A stretch of 64,000 nucleotides of DNA from Bog-113 sp965226755 (GCA_965226755.1 CBDDDT010000003.1:1860001-1924000), one strand, 5' to 3'; numbered from the stretch's first letter, positions 33,860 through 43,946 are shown. Notes: generated by a model from the sequence alone, not told the origin. Numbers and translations: made by a program.

Positions 33860-33867
33860 ATTATAAT
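33860..33867. promoter_or_regulatory. Overlapping divergent -10 elements (kinase / ribA)
   Basis: The palindrome ATTATAAT gives a perfect TATAAT on each strand: 33860-33865 on the minus strand for the kinase and 33862-33867 on the plus strand for ribA. No good -35 is seen on either side. Start codons lie 8 nt (kinase) and 18 nt (ribA) away. Confidence 0.55.
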
Positions 33868-33885
33868 TAGGAGAGACCCTATCAG

Positions 33886-34497
33886 ATGCAGGCACCCACG
33901 GCCTTCCGGCTGAACAAAGTAGCCGAAGCCGATCTTCCCAGCGAGTTTGGCGCCTTCCGGATCTACGCGTTCGAAGGGATTTTCGACCATCGCAAAGAAG
34001 AAGCCGTCGCGTTAAAATTGGGCGATCTCACCGGGCCCCCGCCGCTGGTGCGCCTCCATTCTCAATGCCTGACGGGCGATGTGTTCCATAGCCTCCGGTG
34101 CGATTGCCGCGCTCAACTCGACCTCGCGCTGTCGCTGATGGCGGAAGAAGGGCGCGGCCTTCTCATTTATGAAAATCAGGAGGGCCGCGGCATCGGCCTG
34201 CTCAACAAAATCCGCGCCTACGAATTGCAGGACAACGGCGCCGACACGGTGGAAGCCAATGAACTGCTGGGCTTTGAAGCGGATCTCCGTAATTTCGATC
34301 TTCCCGCCTCCATCCTCAACTTCTTCGGGCTTACCGGGATCCGCTTGCTTTCCAACAACCCCGACAAGGTCGATTCCGTGGAGCGCGCCGGCGTTCGCGT
34401 CGTCGAGCGGATTCCCTGCGTCGCGGAACATCTGGAATCACGCCAGGCTTACCTGGCCACCAAAAAGGCCAAACTCGGGCACCTGTTCGATGCGTAA
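33886..34497 (+). CDS. ribA: GTP cyclohydrolase II
   Basis: The 203-residue enzyme opens GTP in riboflavin synthesis. It has LVRLHSQCLTGDVFHSLRCDC (zinc cysteines), IYENQEGRGIGLLNKIRAYELQ, ADTVEANELLGF and RLLSNNPDKVDSVERAGVRV. It is a stand-alone RibA without a fused RibB domain. AGGAG lies 12 nt before the ATG. No other rib genes are near; modB follows by 22 nt. Confidence 0.93.
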   Translation: MQAPTAFRLNKVAEADLPSEFGAFRIYAFEGIFDHRKEEAVALKLGDLTGPPPLVRLHSQCLTGDVFHSLRCDCRAQLDLALSLMAEEGRGLLIYENQEGRGIGLLNKIRAYELQDNGADTVEANELLGFEADLRNFDLPASILNFFGLTGIRLLSNNPDKVDSVERAGVRVVERIPCVAEHLESRQAYLATKKAKLGHLFDA

Positions 34498-34519
34498 ACT
34501 TCTATAATTCGGAAGCCCC

Positions 34520-35185
34520 ATGGCTTTCTCCTGGTTCCCGCTCTGGCTGAGTCTCAAGGTCGCCGTCATCGCCACCCTGATCTCGCTTGCGCTCGGCTTG
34601 TGGCTGGCGTGGGTGCTCGCCTCCCGGAACTTCCGGGGGAAGGAATGGATTGACGCCGCGGCCACTCTGCCGCTGGTCTTCCCGCCCACGGTTCTCGGTT
34701 ACTACTTGCTCGTCATTCTGGCCCGTTCGAGCCCCATCGGGCGCGCCTATGAGGCCGTCTTTGGCCAGCCCTTGGTCTTTACCTGGCAGGCCGCCGTCGT
34801 GGCCTCCACCATCCACGCCATTCCTCTTCTGGTGAAGACGGCGCGCGCCGGATTCGAATCCGCCGATCCGGTTTACGCCCGCGCCGCGCGCTCGCTCGGC
34901 GCCGGGGAATGGCGTCTGTTCTGGCGAGTGACTCTGCCGCTGGCTCGCCGCTCCATCGCCGCCGCCGCCGTCATCGCTTTCGCCCGTTCGCTCGGAGATT
35001 TCGGCGCCACCCTGATGATCGCCGGCGATATCCCCTTCCGGACGCAAACCGCCGCCATCGCGATCTACGATGCCGTGGAAGGCGGAAACACGCGCGCCGC
35101 CGGAGCCATGACCATCGCGCTCTCCCTGATCACCGTGCTCATGGTCTATGTCGCCAACCGCTTCGAACACCGCCGCGCCGCATGA
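34520..35185 (+). CDS. modB: Molybdate ABC transporter permease
   Basis: The 221-residue membrane protein has about five transmembrane helices and the ABC-permease loop ARSLGAGEWRLFWRVTLPLA, followed by FARSLGDFGATLMIAGDIP, a ModB-specific stretch. It forms the channel for molybdate or tungstate. Its stop overlaps the modC ATG (ATGA). A modA binding-protein gene is not adjacent. Confidence 0.92.
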   Translation: MAFSWFPLWLSLKVAVIATLISLALGLWLAWVLASRNFRGKEWIDAAATLPLVFPPTVLGYYLLVILARSSPIGRAYEAVFGQPLVFTWQAAVVASTIHAIPLLVKTARAGFESADPVYARAARSLGAGEWRLFWRVTLPLARRSIAAAAVIAFARSLGDFGATLMIAGDIPFRTQTAAIAIYDAVEGGNTRAAGAMTIALSLITVLMVYVANRFEHRRAA

Positions 35186-36264
35186 AACTGGCCGCCCGCA
35201 TCACCCGGCGTTTCTCCCCTTCACCGGACAGCGCCGGGTTCACGCTGGAAATTGAATTCGAGGCCGATCCCGGCGTCACCGTCCTGTTCGGAGCTAGCGG
35301 CGCCGGCAAATCCGTCACGCTCGATTGCCTCGCCGGCTTTTCCCGCCCCGACCGCGGACGCATCTTCCTGGGCGACCGCATCCTGTTCGACGCCGAGGCT
35401 GGCGTCAATCTTCCTCCGCGCGAGCGGGAATGCGGCTACGTCTTCCAAAACTACGCCCTGTTCCCTCACATGACCCTGCGCGAGAATCTGGCCTTCGCCG
35501 CCGAGCGCCGTCCCCGTCTCGAACGCCACCGCCGCGTGGCCGAGATGATGGAACGCTTCCATTTGGCCGATATCGCCGGACGCCGGCCGGCCGAGGTCTC
35601 CGGCGGCCAGCGCCAGCGTTGCTCCATCGCGCGCGCTCTCATCGCCGCCCCGCGCATGCTGCTGTTCGACGAACCCGCCCGCGGACTCGACGCCGGCCTC
35701 CGCAAAGAATTCCACGTCCTTATCCGGGAACTGCGGGCCGATCTCGACATCCCGCTGCTTTACGTCACCCACGACCTCGACGAAGCCGTGGCCTTGGGGG
35801 ATCGCATGCTGGTCTACGAAGCCGGACGTGTCGTCCAGTCCGGATCTCCGCAAGCCATCATTTCCCGCCCCGCCAACGCCGCCATCGCTCGCCTGCTGGG
35901 GAACCTGAACGTTCTCGATGCGGAGATCCTGGCGCTCGACCCCGGCCGCAACACCAGCCGTCTGCGGCTCCCGGCCGGGGAGATCTCCGCGCTCTACCTG
36001 CCGGGGCATCTTCGCGGCGACCGCATCCAGCTCTTCGTCCGCTCCGACGAACTGCGCGTCCATCTCGCGCCGGGCGAAAATCGTGTTCCGCTCCGCCTTG
36101 CAAACCAGGTCGAGCACGCCTGCTTCACGGAATTGAACTTCGCCGGGTCCATCACGGCGCTCGTCCCGCGCCTTGAATCGCAGAGCCACCCGGGCCGTCA
36201 GGAGTGGTTCGTCGAATTCCCGCCCTCGGCCTTGCGGCTGGCCGGCGCTCCCGCACTGCCGTGA
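35182..36264 (+). CDS. modC: Molybdate ABC transporter ATP-binding protein
   Basis: The 360-residue ATPase has Walker A LFGASGAGKSVTLDCLAG, Q-loop YVFQNYALFPHM, signature EVSGGQRQRCSIARAL, Walker B RMLLFDEP and H-loop LYVTHDLDEA. A C-terminal TOBE-like molybdate-sensing domain starts near residue 285. It powers ModB. The ATG at 35182 overlaps modB by 4 nt; the frame is open further upstream inside modB as a shadow. Confidence 0.92.
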   Translation: MKLAARITRRFSPSPDSAGFTLEIEFEADPGVTVLFGASGAGKSVTLDCLAGFSRPDRGRIFLGDRILFDAEAGVNLPPRERECGYVFQNYALFPHMTLRENLAFAAERRPRLERHRRVAEMMERFHLADIAGRRPAEVSGGQRQRCSIARALIAAPRMLLFDEPARGLDAGLRKEFHVLIRELRADLDIPLLYVTHDLDEAVALGDRMLVYEAGRVVQSGSPQAIISRPANAAIARLLGNLNVLDAEILALDPGRNTSRLRLPAGEISALYLPGHLRGDRIQLFVRSDELRVHLAPGENRVPLRLANQVEHACFTELNFAGSITALVPRLESQSHPGRQEWFVEFPPSALRLAGAPALP

Positions 36265-36836
36265 CGGCTCGCGTTCCAGACATGCTCCGCTATTACATTA
36301 CGGATCGGAACGCGCTCGGCGGCGAAACCGCGCTGCTGCGCAATATCGAGCGCCTCGGCGACACCATCGATTTTCTGCAGGTCCGCGAGAAAGACCTCGC
36401 CGGCCGCCGGCTTGCCAGCCTGGTGCGCCGCATATTGCAGGCTGCCCACCCTTCGCTTCGCGTCCTCGTAAACGATCGCGCCGATGTCGCTCTCGCCGCT
36501 GGAGCGCACGGTGTTCACCTCCGTGCCAACGCCCCTTCGCCGGAATATTTTCTTTCCCTCTCGCCCGGATTCATCGTCTCCGTTGCCTGTCATAGCGTCG
36601 CGGATGTCGTGCGCGCCTCCGCCGCCCGCGCCGATATGGCTCTGTTGGCGCCTGTGTTCCCCGCGCCGCGCAAAGGGCCTGCCCTGGGTCTCGACGTTCT
36701 CGCCGAATCCGCCCAGCTCAGCTCCATACCCGTTCTCGCTCTCGGAGGCGTGACGGCGGACCGCGTTCCGCTTTGCGCCGCCGCGGGGGCCGCCGGATTC
36801 GCCGCCATCAGGCTTTTTCAGCAGGGCGTTTTCTAA
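36261..36836 (+). CDS. thiE: Thiamine phosphate synthase-like protein
   Basis: This TIM-barrel protein has YYITDRNALGGE, IDFLQVREKDLAGRRLASL, LVNDRADVALAAGAHGVHL, LLAPVFPAPRKGPALGLDV and PVLALGGVTADR, the ThiE/TenI pattern that joins HMP-PP and thiazole phosphate. A GTG at 36261 overlaps the modC stop (GTGA); an ATG at 36282 is the family-like start. At about 185 residues it is shortish. TenI-type regulators look similar, so the enzymatic role is probable but not certain. Its 3' end overlaps the convergent DUF2520 gene by 29 nt. Confidence 0.8.
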   Translation: MTARVPDMLRYYITDRNALGGETALLRNIERLGDTIDFLQVREKDLAGRRLASLVRRILQAAHPSLRVLVNDRADVALAAGAHGVHLRANAPSPEYFLSLSPGFIVSVACHSVADVVRASAARADMALLAPVFPAPRKGPALGLDVLAESAQLSSIPVLALGGVTADRVPLCAAAGAAGFAAIRLFQQGVF

Positions 36837-37619
36837 TTCGCTTCGGAACCTTGCTCAGCAACAGCCGCGAGCCGGCTTCCGCCAGCGCCTGATAGAGATT
36901 GTCCAGATTCGGATGCACTTTGCCGAGCGCCTTCCGCTCCGCGTCGATCGCCTTCAGATCCGCGGTCGCCACCGGACCCGTCCAGCTCTTCCGCCCCGAA
37001 TACAGGAACAGCCGCAAGCTATTCAGAAACAAAGCTTCCAGCATCTGCCCAGGCATCGCGCCGGAAACTCCCGCCTGCCGCAACGCCTGCATGCAACCCT
37101 CCAGCAAGGGTGTGAACAGCGAATTCGAAAACGTCAACGCCGCGCTGTACAGGTGATGTTGCTCGGGCGGGATCTGCACCGCGCCGCCCCGCAATTCCCG
37201 CACGATATGGCGCGCTCCGCCCAGCGCCGCCCGGTCGCCCTCGACGAGGTACCGCCCCGGCATCCCCGGAATCTCCCGCACGGACGCCACCGACCCCCCA
37301 TTGTTCCGCAGACACTCCATCTGCCGGCTGAAAAGCCTGCAATTGCAGAGAACCACGCACTTCCCGTCCCACACGCGGGAACTCTCCTCCAGCACTGGCG
37401 TGAGCGCTTCGAGGTGCTTGCCCGGCGCACAAATCAGAATCAGCGGCGTGTGGATCAGGTCGTGGACTTCACACGCCACCCCCGCGCGCAGGGTGTTGAC
37501 GATCCGGCTTGCCGAACGGAAATTCGCCGCCGCCACGGCACCCAATTCCTGCTTTAGCCCCGGAAGCTTGGCCGCCAGATATTCGGTTACCGGTCCGGCG
37601 CCTATCAATCCGTACCGGA

Positions 37620-37623
<4 letters not shown>
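36808..37623 (-). CDS. Rossmann-fold and DUF2520 domain protein
   Basis: The N-terminus (IRYGLIGAGPVTEYLAAKL) is a nucleotide-binding Rossmann motif. The C-terminal helical part (HHLYSAALTFSNSLFTPLLE) is DUF2520, which resembles ketopantoate reductase-like dehydrogenases. The 271-residue product therefore looks like an oxidoreductase of unknown substrate. Its ATG overlaps the uvrB stop by 4 nt, so it is translated in the uvrB transcript. Its 3' end overlaps thiE on the other strand. Confidence 0.75.
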
Positions 37624-39623
<2,000 letters not shown>

Positions 39624-39701
39624 TTTTAAGCCCTGAAATGTTCCTGATACACCTTTAAATTACGGGATGCAATCCCATTTAGATGCACTCCCGCATCCCA
39701 G

Positions 39702-39722
39702 GTACTGTGTTTAGAATAGTAC
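39702..39722. promoter_or_regulatory. Inverted repeat upstream of uvrB (candidate operator)
   Basis: GTACT (39702-39706) and AGTAC (39718-39722) form an inverted repeat about 80 bp upstream of uvrB. The sequence TACTGTGTTTAGAATAGTA between them recalls a LexA box in general shape, but the match is imperfect. A second palindrome, GGGATGC...GCATCCC (39664-39699), lies closer to the gene. Confidence 0.25.
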
Positions 39723-39844
39723 GATAACCGAATGTAATACTTAAGCCAGAATACAGATGTGGTCGTACAATAGAAAAACCTGGTATGCGATTTCGCGGTT
39801 CGCGAATTTTTCCATGGTCGCGGGTTTTTACGGAGGACCACTCG

Positions 39845-40453
39845 ATGAAACACCTCGGAGCAACAATATTCTTCGCTACTTTTAGCTTACTCGTCTTGAC
39901 GGTCGTGCCGGCCAAGGCCAATTTGCTTCCTTTTCTTAGTTCAGTGGTGCCGGATGCGTCGGGAAACACGACGTTTGACTACTCCGTTTCGCTCAGCAAC
40001 GATGAGCGGATGGACGGAGCAGGCAGCGGGAACGTCGCCTTTTTTACGATATACGACTTTGCCGGTTACGTTCCGGGAACCGCGGTAGCGCCCGCGGGCT
40101 GGACGGTTACCGTTCAGGATTTGGGAATTACGCCGCCCCACCTCATCGTGCCTGATGACCCCACCGTAGCCAACCTGACGTTTACGTACGTTGGCTCCGC
40201 GACCGTGATCGGAACCGGCCAGACTTTCGTCGGCTTCTCCGCGGACAGCATCTACTCCAGTGTCAACAACTCGGCTTATTTCTCGCAGGAGTCCACCAAG
40301 AACGCGGGCCCTGCTACAGGCGGTTTGGATGTCGGCGCGGGTCCGGAAGATGTTCCCCTGGCCGTCTCCCAAACTCCGGAGCCGTCCACCCTGCTTTTGC
40401 TCGGCGCCGGACTAGGGCTGGTCGCCTTCAAAGCCCGCAAGCGAATCGCTTAA
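39845..40453 (+). CDS. PEP-CTERM sorting domain protein
   Basis: A signal peptide (MKHLGATIFFATFSLLVLTV) leads to a 150-residue beta-rich middle and the C-terminal sorting signal: PEPST, a hydrophobic helix and the basic KARKR end. Such proteins are exported and anchored or cleaved by exosortase, often in biofilm producers. The ATG at 39845 has GGAGG 10 nt upstream. It contains no known enzymatic motif. It is monocistronic, closed by a strong terminator. Confidence 0.85.
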   Translation: MKHLGATIFFATFSLLVLTVVPAKANLLPFLSSVVPDASGNTTFDYSVSLSNDERMDGAGSGNVAFFTIYDFAGYVPGTAVAPAGWTVTVQDLGITPPHLIVPDDPTVANLTFTYVGSATVIGTGQTFVGFSADSIYSSVNNSAYFSQESTKNAGPATGGLDVGAGPEDVPLAVSQTPEPSTLLLLGAGLGLVAFKARKRIA

Positions 40454-40478
40454 CTTTTTCAATCGAACACAGGCGCTC

Positions 40479-40509
40479 AGGCCCCGGACAAAAGTCCGGG
40501 GCCTTTTTT
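40479..40509 (+). terminator. Intrinsic terminator of the first PEP-CTERM gene
   Basis: A perfect 11-bp stem (AGGCCCCGGAC with GTCCGGGGCCT) has an AAAA loop and is followed by six T residues. Confidence 0.93.
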
Positions 40510-40726
40510 CGTGCGGTGTGCAATCATTCGTTCTCAGCTGGACCGTCACACAATCAGTAACTGTAAGACATCCGCAAAAACTAACCGCGCTTCGTACTAG
40601 CCCCGGCATAAACTCATTATTTTCTTCACAAATCTCCTGTGCCCCATTTCGTTTTCGTACTACGTTTTCACCCCTTGCTCGTTTTTGGATGGTAGCGTAA
40701 TACACGTTACAGGAGAATTCCTAACG

Positions 40727-41422
40727 ATGAAAACATCTTTGTTCTTGATGAGCACCTTCTTGCTTGCGCTCAATGCGACCGCCGGCACTGTCACCACCAC
40801 TCTTCAGTTCCAGGACCTTCCGGGCCAGTTCGGAAACAACCCCGGTAATAATATGAACGGAACCTACAACGGTTTCGCCGGCGCCTACGTCGGCGGCTCC
40901 TCCGTTCAAAGCCCGATCATCTGCGACGATTTCAACGACGTCTCCAACTTCCCCAGCCCCGCCACCCCCTACTACGCATCCACCATCGACGTGGCCGCCC
41001 AGAACGGCTCTGTCACTCTCTTTCACAACGAGTCGGATTATGAGGCAGCCGCGATCCTGCTCATGGACGTTCAGGGCCTCACGGGCACGGACGCCACGAC
41101 CGAAAACAACATCACTCTCGATCAGTACGCGATTTGGGACCTGATGTCGCCGAACACGTCTCCCGTATTCAGCGCGAATGGAACCAACTCGACCGCTGTT
41201 GGGCAGAACGCTTTGGCTTTGGCGACCGCCGACGCCGGCGGCCAATATAACGCGCTTTTCTCTGATCTGGTCATCTACACTCCGGTCTCGCCAGGCACCA
41301 ACCAGGAGTTCCTCGGTCTGGCCACGCCTGAGCCGTCCACCTTCGGCCTTCTGTTCGCCGGCGCCGGGGTCCTCTTCCTGGGCGCCCGTCGCAAACTCTT
41401 CTCTAAGGCCGCCAACGTATAA
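40727..41422 (+). CDS. Second PEP-CTERM sorting domain protein
   Basis: The ATG at 40727 (AGGAG 10 nt upstream) starts a signal peptide (MKTSLFLMSTFLLALNATAG). The mature part is Asn/Thr/Ser/Gly-rich with a single disulphide-poor beta fold and a few aromatic residues. It ends with PEPSTFGLLFAGAGVLFL followed by GARRK, the exosortase signal. It is unrelated in sequence to the preceding PEP-CTERM protein outside the sorting tail. The unusually long 217-bp leader before it has no gene. Confidence 0.84.
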   Translation: MKTSLFLMSTFLLALNATAGTVTTTLQFQDLPGQFGNNPGNNMNGTYNGFAGAYVGGSSVQSPIICDDFNDVSNFPSPATPYYASTIDVAAQNGSVTLFHNESDYEAAAILLMDVQGLTGTDATTENNITLDQYAIWDLMSPNTSPVFSANGTNSTAVGQNALALATADAGGQYNALFSDLVIYTPVSPGTNQEFLGLATPEPSTFGLLFAGAGVLFLGARRKLFSKAANV

Positions 41423-41492
41423 GATCTAAGCTCGCGCATCAAAGTCGGTGCGGAGCGGCGACCGTCCGCTGCTCCGCACGCGAAACGCTTTC

Positions 41493-41717
41493 CTAACAGC
41501 CGTGGTCTTCGCGGTGGTATTTGTAAGCGCCCAGGGCGCGTTCCTTTTCCCCCAGCTGATTTTCGATCTCCTTGTCGAGAGCATCCGCTCGCACAACATC
41601 GCCCTGTTCGAGGGCCGCTTGCGTCTCATGGGCCAGTTCCGCGAGGCGTCCGAGGCAAGCTAAAACGCTCTCCAGAAGCTTCTGATTTTCTGTGCAAGGG
41701 AGTATCAAGTTGTCCAT
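41493..41717 (-). CDS. Small helical protein, lineage-specific hypothetical
   Basis: The ATG at 41717 with GGAAAG 5 nt upstream gives 74 residues. The sequence (TQAALEQGDVVRADALDKEI followed by GEKERALGAYKYHREDHGC) predicts two amphipathic helices and ends in His/Cys. I recognise similar small proteins in Acidobacteria but no function. It may form a unit with the next gene on the same strand; both resemble each other in layout. Confidence 0.55.
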   Translation of the reverse strand: MDNLILPCTENQKLLESVLACLGRLAELAHETQAALEQGDVVRADALDKEIENQLGEKERALGAYKYHREDHGC

Positions 41718-41750
41718 ATTTCTTTCCACACTCGAAGTAAAAAGCTCCGT

Positions 41751-41987
41751 TCAGAAGCTTGCCGCGACGTCTAAATCGTGAATGGCGGTGTGACGGAAGT
41801 ACTCGTCCTTCGTTTTAAGGCGAGCCGCTTCGGCGTTCAGTAAAGCCTCGGTCAGCATCTCAACCGCGTCGAAGTAGTACTGCAAGGCGGCGACCTGGAG
41901 CTTGCCCGTCAAACGGACGTGCTCCATTACAGCCTCCCGATATCGGCTTGAGAGTTCGCCGCACTCCGGACACCCAGGCAAACGCAT
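41751..41987 (-). CDS. Small helical protein with CPEC motif, hypothetical
   Basis: The 78-residue product starts MRLPGCPECGELSSRYREAV and continues as helices (VRLTGKLQVAALQYYFDAVE). The CPEC pair could bind metal or be structural. Similar CPEC-headed small proteins occur widely in Bryobacterales. It lies 34 nt upstream of the previous small gene and has the same orientation, suggesting a bicistronic unit. Function unknown. Confidence 0.55.
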   Translation of the reverse strand: MRLPGCPECGELSSRYREAVMEHVRLTGKLQVAALQYYFDAVEMLTEALLNAEAARLKTKDEYFRHTAIHDLDVAASF

Positions 41988-42160
41988 CGACTGATCTTAT
42001 TGCATCGATAAGGCCGAATCCTCACAATACGGCTCATAGATTAGGATTATTAGTCCATCTCCTTACAGAACGCCCTGCTTTTGGGACTTTCCGCGATTCG
42101 CATGGCTGGAAAACGAGCCTTGCTCCTGAATGACGCGCCCGGGATGTCTTTCTTATGTCG

Positions 42161-42237
42161 TGGCGCGCCCGGAGTGATTCGAACACCCGACCTACTGGTT
42201 CGAAGCCAGTTGCTCTATCCGGCTGAGCTACGGGCGC
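42161..42237 (-). tRNA. tRNA-Arg (anticodon TCG)
   Basis: A complete cloverleaf is present on the minus strand: acceptor GCGCCCG/CGGGCGC, D arm GCTC/GAGC, anticodon arm ACTGG/CCAGT with loop CTTCGAA (anticodon TCG, reading CGA-type codons), and T arm GGGTG/CACTC with TTCGAAT. The CCA tail is encoded (42161-42163). Confidence 0.95.
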
Positions 42238-42247
42238 GCGCACTCGC

Positions 42248-42254
42248 TATTATA
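42248..42254. promoter_or_regulatory. Symmetric divergent -10 element (tRNA-Arg / CYTH gene)
   Basis: TATTATA reads as TATAAT on the minus strand (42249-42254), 11 bp before the tRNA 5' end, and as TATTAT on the plus strand (42248-42253), 8 bp before the GTG of the CYTH gene. The CYTH message would then be leaderless. -35 elements are weak on both sides. Confidence 0.6.
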
Positions 42255-42261
42255 CTTTGCA

Positions 42262-42840
42262 GTGTCCGTGAGCGACTCCCAGGAAATCGAGATCAAGCTC
42301 CGCGCTCCGGATCCCGCCGCCGCCGCCGAACTCATCACCACTCACGGCTTCGCTCTTTGCAAGCCCCGCGTCTTCGAGCGCAATTCCGTCTTCGACACCG
42401 CGGCGGGCGATCTCCGCTCGTCCGGTCTTCTCCTCCGCGTGCGCGAAGCCGGTCTCAGCTCCGTCCTGACCTTCAAAGGGCCGTCCACGCCCGGTAAATA
42501 CAAATCCCGCGAGGAGCTTGAACTCGGCCTTTCCGACGCCCATGTCTTCCAGGAGATTCTCCATCGCCTGGGATACCGCCGCGCGTTCGTCTACGAAAAG
42601 TACCGTACCGAATTCGAAGACGACGGCCACGCCGGTATCGCCACTCTCGATGAAACGCCCATCGGCACGTTCCTCGAACTCGAAGGATCCCCGGCTTGGA
42701 TCGACCGCAGCGCTGCCCGGCTCGGATTCGACGAGAGCGACTATCTCACAGCCAGTTACGGCGAACTCTACAGCGACTGGTGCAGGCATTTCAAAAAGCC
42801 GCGGGGCAACATGGTTTTTCCTGGCTCCCCCAGCGCTTAG
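42262..42840 (+). CDS. CYTH-domain protein (class IV adenylate cyclase/thiamine triphosphatase-like)
   Basis: The N-terminal EIEIKLRAPD is the signature ExExK of the CYTH fold, followed by the acidic and basic tunnel residues in LLLRVREAGLSSVLTFKGP, REELELGL, YEKYRTEFE and FLELEGSP. CYTH enzymes act on triphosphates or cyclise ATP; the exact substrate cannot be told. The GTG at 42262 (192 aa) or a second GTG at 42268 may start it, both just after the -10 element with no Shine-Dalgarno. Confidence 0.82.
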   Translation: MSVSDSQEIEIKLRAPDPAAAAELITTHGFALCKPRVFERNSVFDTAAGDLRSSGLLLRVREAGLSSVLTFKGPSTPGKYKSREELELGLSDAHVFQEILHRLGYRRAFVYEKYRTEFEDDGHAGIATLDETPIGTFLELEGSPAWIDRSAARLGFDESDYLTASYGELYSDWCRHFKKPRGNMVFPGSPSA

Positions 42841-43946
42841 TTCTGTCCCATCCCGTCCCACAGCCACAGGTTCTTCTCGTCGAAAGCCGCCAGGCGCGCG
42901 TGCCCCGTCTTCTCAGTCGCGATCGCGAAAGCCCCCCGCCATCGCTTTCCTGCCGCCAGCACTTGGCTTACAAACCCCTGCTTCGTGTTCGCATACAGGG
43001 TCAGGCGGCCTTGCCCGCCATTTTCCGCAACCACCAGATCGGCAGCCCCCGTGCCCCGGAAATCCCCGGTCACGAGCGCGCGCGGCTCGTTCAGGGCTTC
43101 GCCTTCGCCAATAGCGTGCGCCGTCCACAAATTACGAAAATCCGCCGCTTTCTCGAACCAGCTAAACCGCGCTTCCGGCACGGCGCGCTGCATCGCCACC
43201 CGCGTGATTCCGTCCGCGCCGATCTTGATCCAGGCGACGCGGAGCAGTGCCGATTCCTTCCGTTCCGTCCAGGTGTCAATGGCCCACAAGCGCCACGGCA
43301 GCCCCCACTCCGCGGGCGCCTCAATGAAGTAATCCCCAGCCAGAATGTCCGGACGCCCGTCGCCGTCGACATCCGCCAGCGCCAGACCGCCCTCTTCGGA
43401 CGGCGTATAGAAGGAGTACAGCTCCGTCTCCATCCACTTGTCTTCCGGCCGCGCCGGAATCTCGTAAAACCGCACCTGATTCCCGCGGTGAATCAAAAGC
43501 ACCCCTCGCCGCGCGAAAAGCGTCGCCGGAATTATGTCTAGCGAATCCACCCCGGTGTCGATCACGTGCCGCGTCCAATGCGGCGCCTCCAGCCACACCA
43601 GCGCGGACTTTCCAGTTTCCGAGCCTGCCTCCACCAGCACCAAGTCCGTCAATCCGTCCCCGTTTACATCCAGCGCGCAACCGCCTTCCATATACTGCGA
43701 GCCGCCGATCTTTTCCGCCGCGTCCGTATCCATCGCTCTGCCCGATCCCGCCCGGACGCCAGACCCGCTCAACTTCCAGCGATACGCGCCATCTCCCCAG
43801 AAGAAAAACCAGCCGCCCGCCTCCGCATGCCCTTCCGCCGCGATCGGCATCGCCGCCAAAATATGTACGCCGGAAACCATTTCCGCGCCGGTCAAAACCC
43901 ATGCCGCGGCCAAGGCTCCAATCAGAATTTGTGTCAGGATTTGCAT
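42837..43946 (-). CDS. Exported VCBS/FG-GAP repeat protein
   Basis: A signal peptide (MQILTQILIGALAAAWVLTG) precedes repeats of the beta-propeller type: CALDVNGDGLTDLVLVEAG, LALADVDGDGRPDILAG and LVTGDFRGTGAADLVVAENG, whose Asp-rich loops resemble calcium sites. The 369-residue protein probably forms a propeller outside the cytoplasmic membrane. Its end overlaps the convergent CYTH gene by 4 nt. The biological role is unknown. Confidence 0.82.
   Translation of the reverse strand: MQILTQILIGALAAAWVLTGAEMVSGVHILAAMPIAAEGHAEAGGWFFFWGDGAYRWKLSGSGVRAGSGRAMDTDAAEKIGGSQYMEGGCALDVNGDGLTDLVLVEAGSETGKSALVWLEAPHWTRHVIDTGVDSLDIIPATLFARRGVLLIHRGNQVRFYEIPARPEDKWMETELYSFYTPSEEGGLALADVDGDGRPDILAGDYFIEAPAEWGLPWRLWAIDTWTERKESALLRVAWIKIGADGITRVAMQRAVPEARFSWFEKAADFRNLWTAHAIGEGEALNEPRALVTGDFRGTGAADLVVAENGGQGRLTLYANTKQGFVSQVLAAGKRWRGAFAIATEKTGHARLAAFDEKNLWLWDGMGQN

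Noticed and set aside
34498..34519. Molybdenum cofactor or thiamine riboswitch before modB or thiE
   Set aside because: The spacers (22 nt before modB; an overlap before thiE) are too short to hold a riboswitch.
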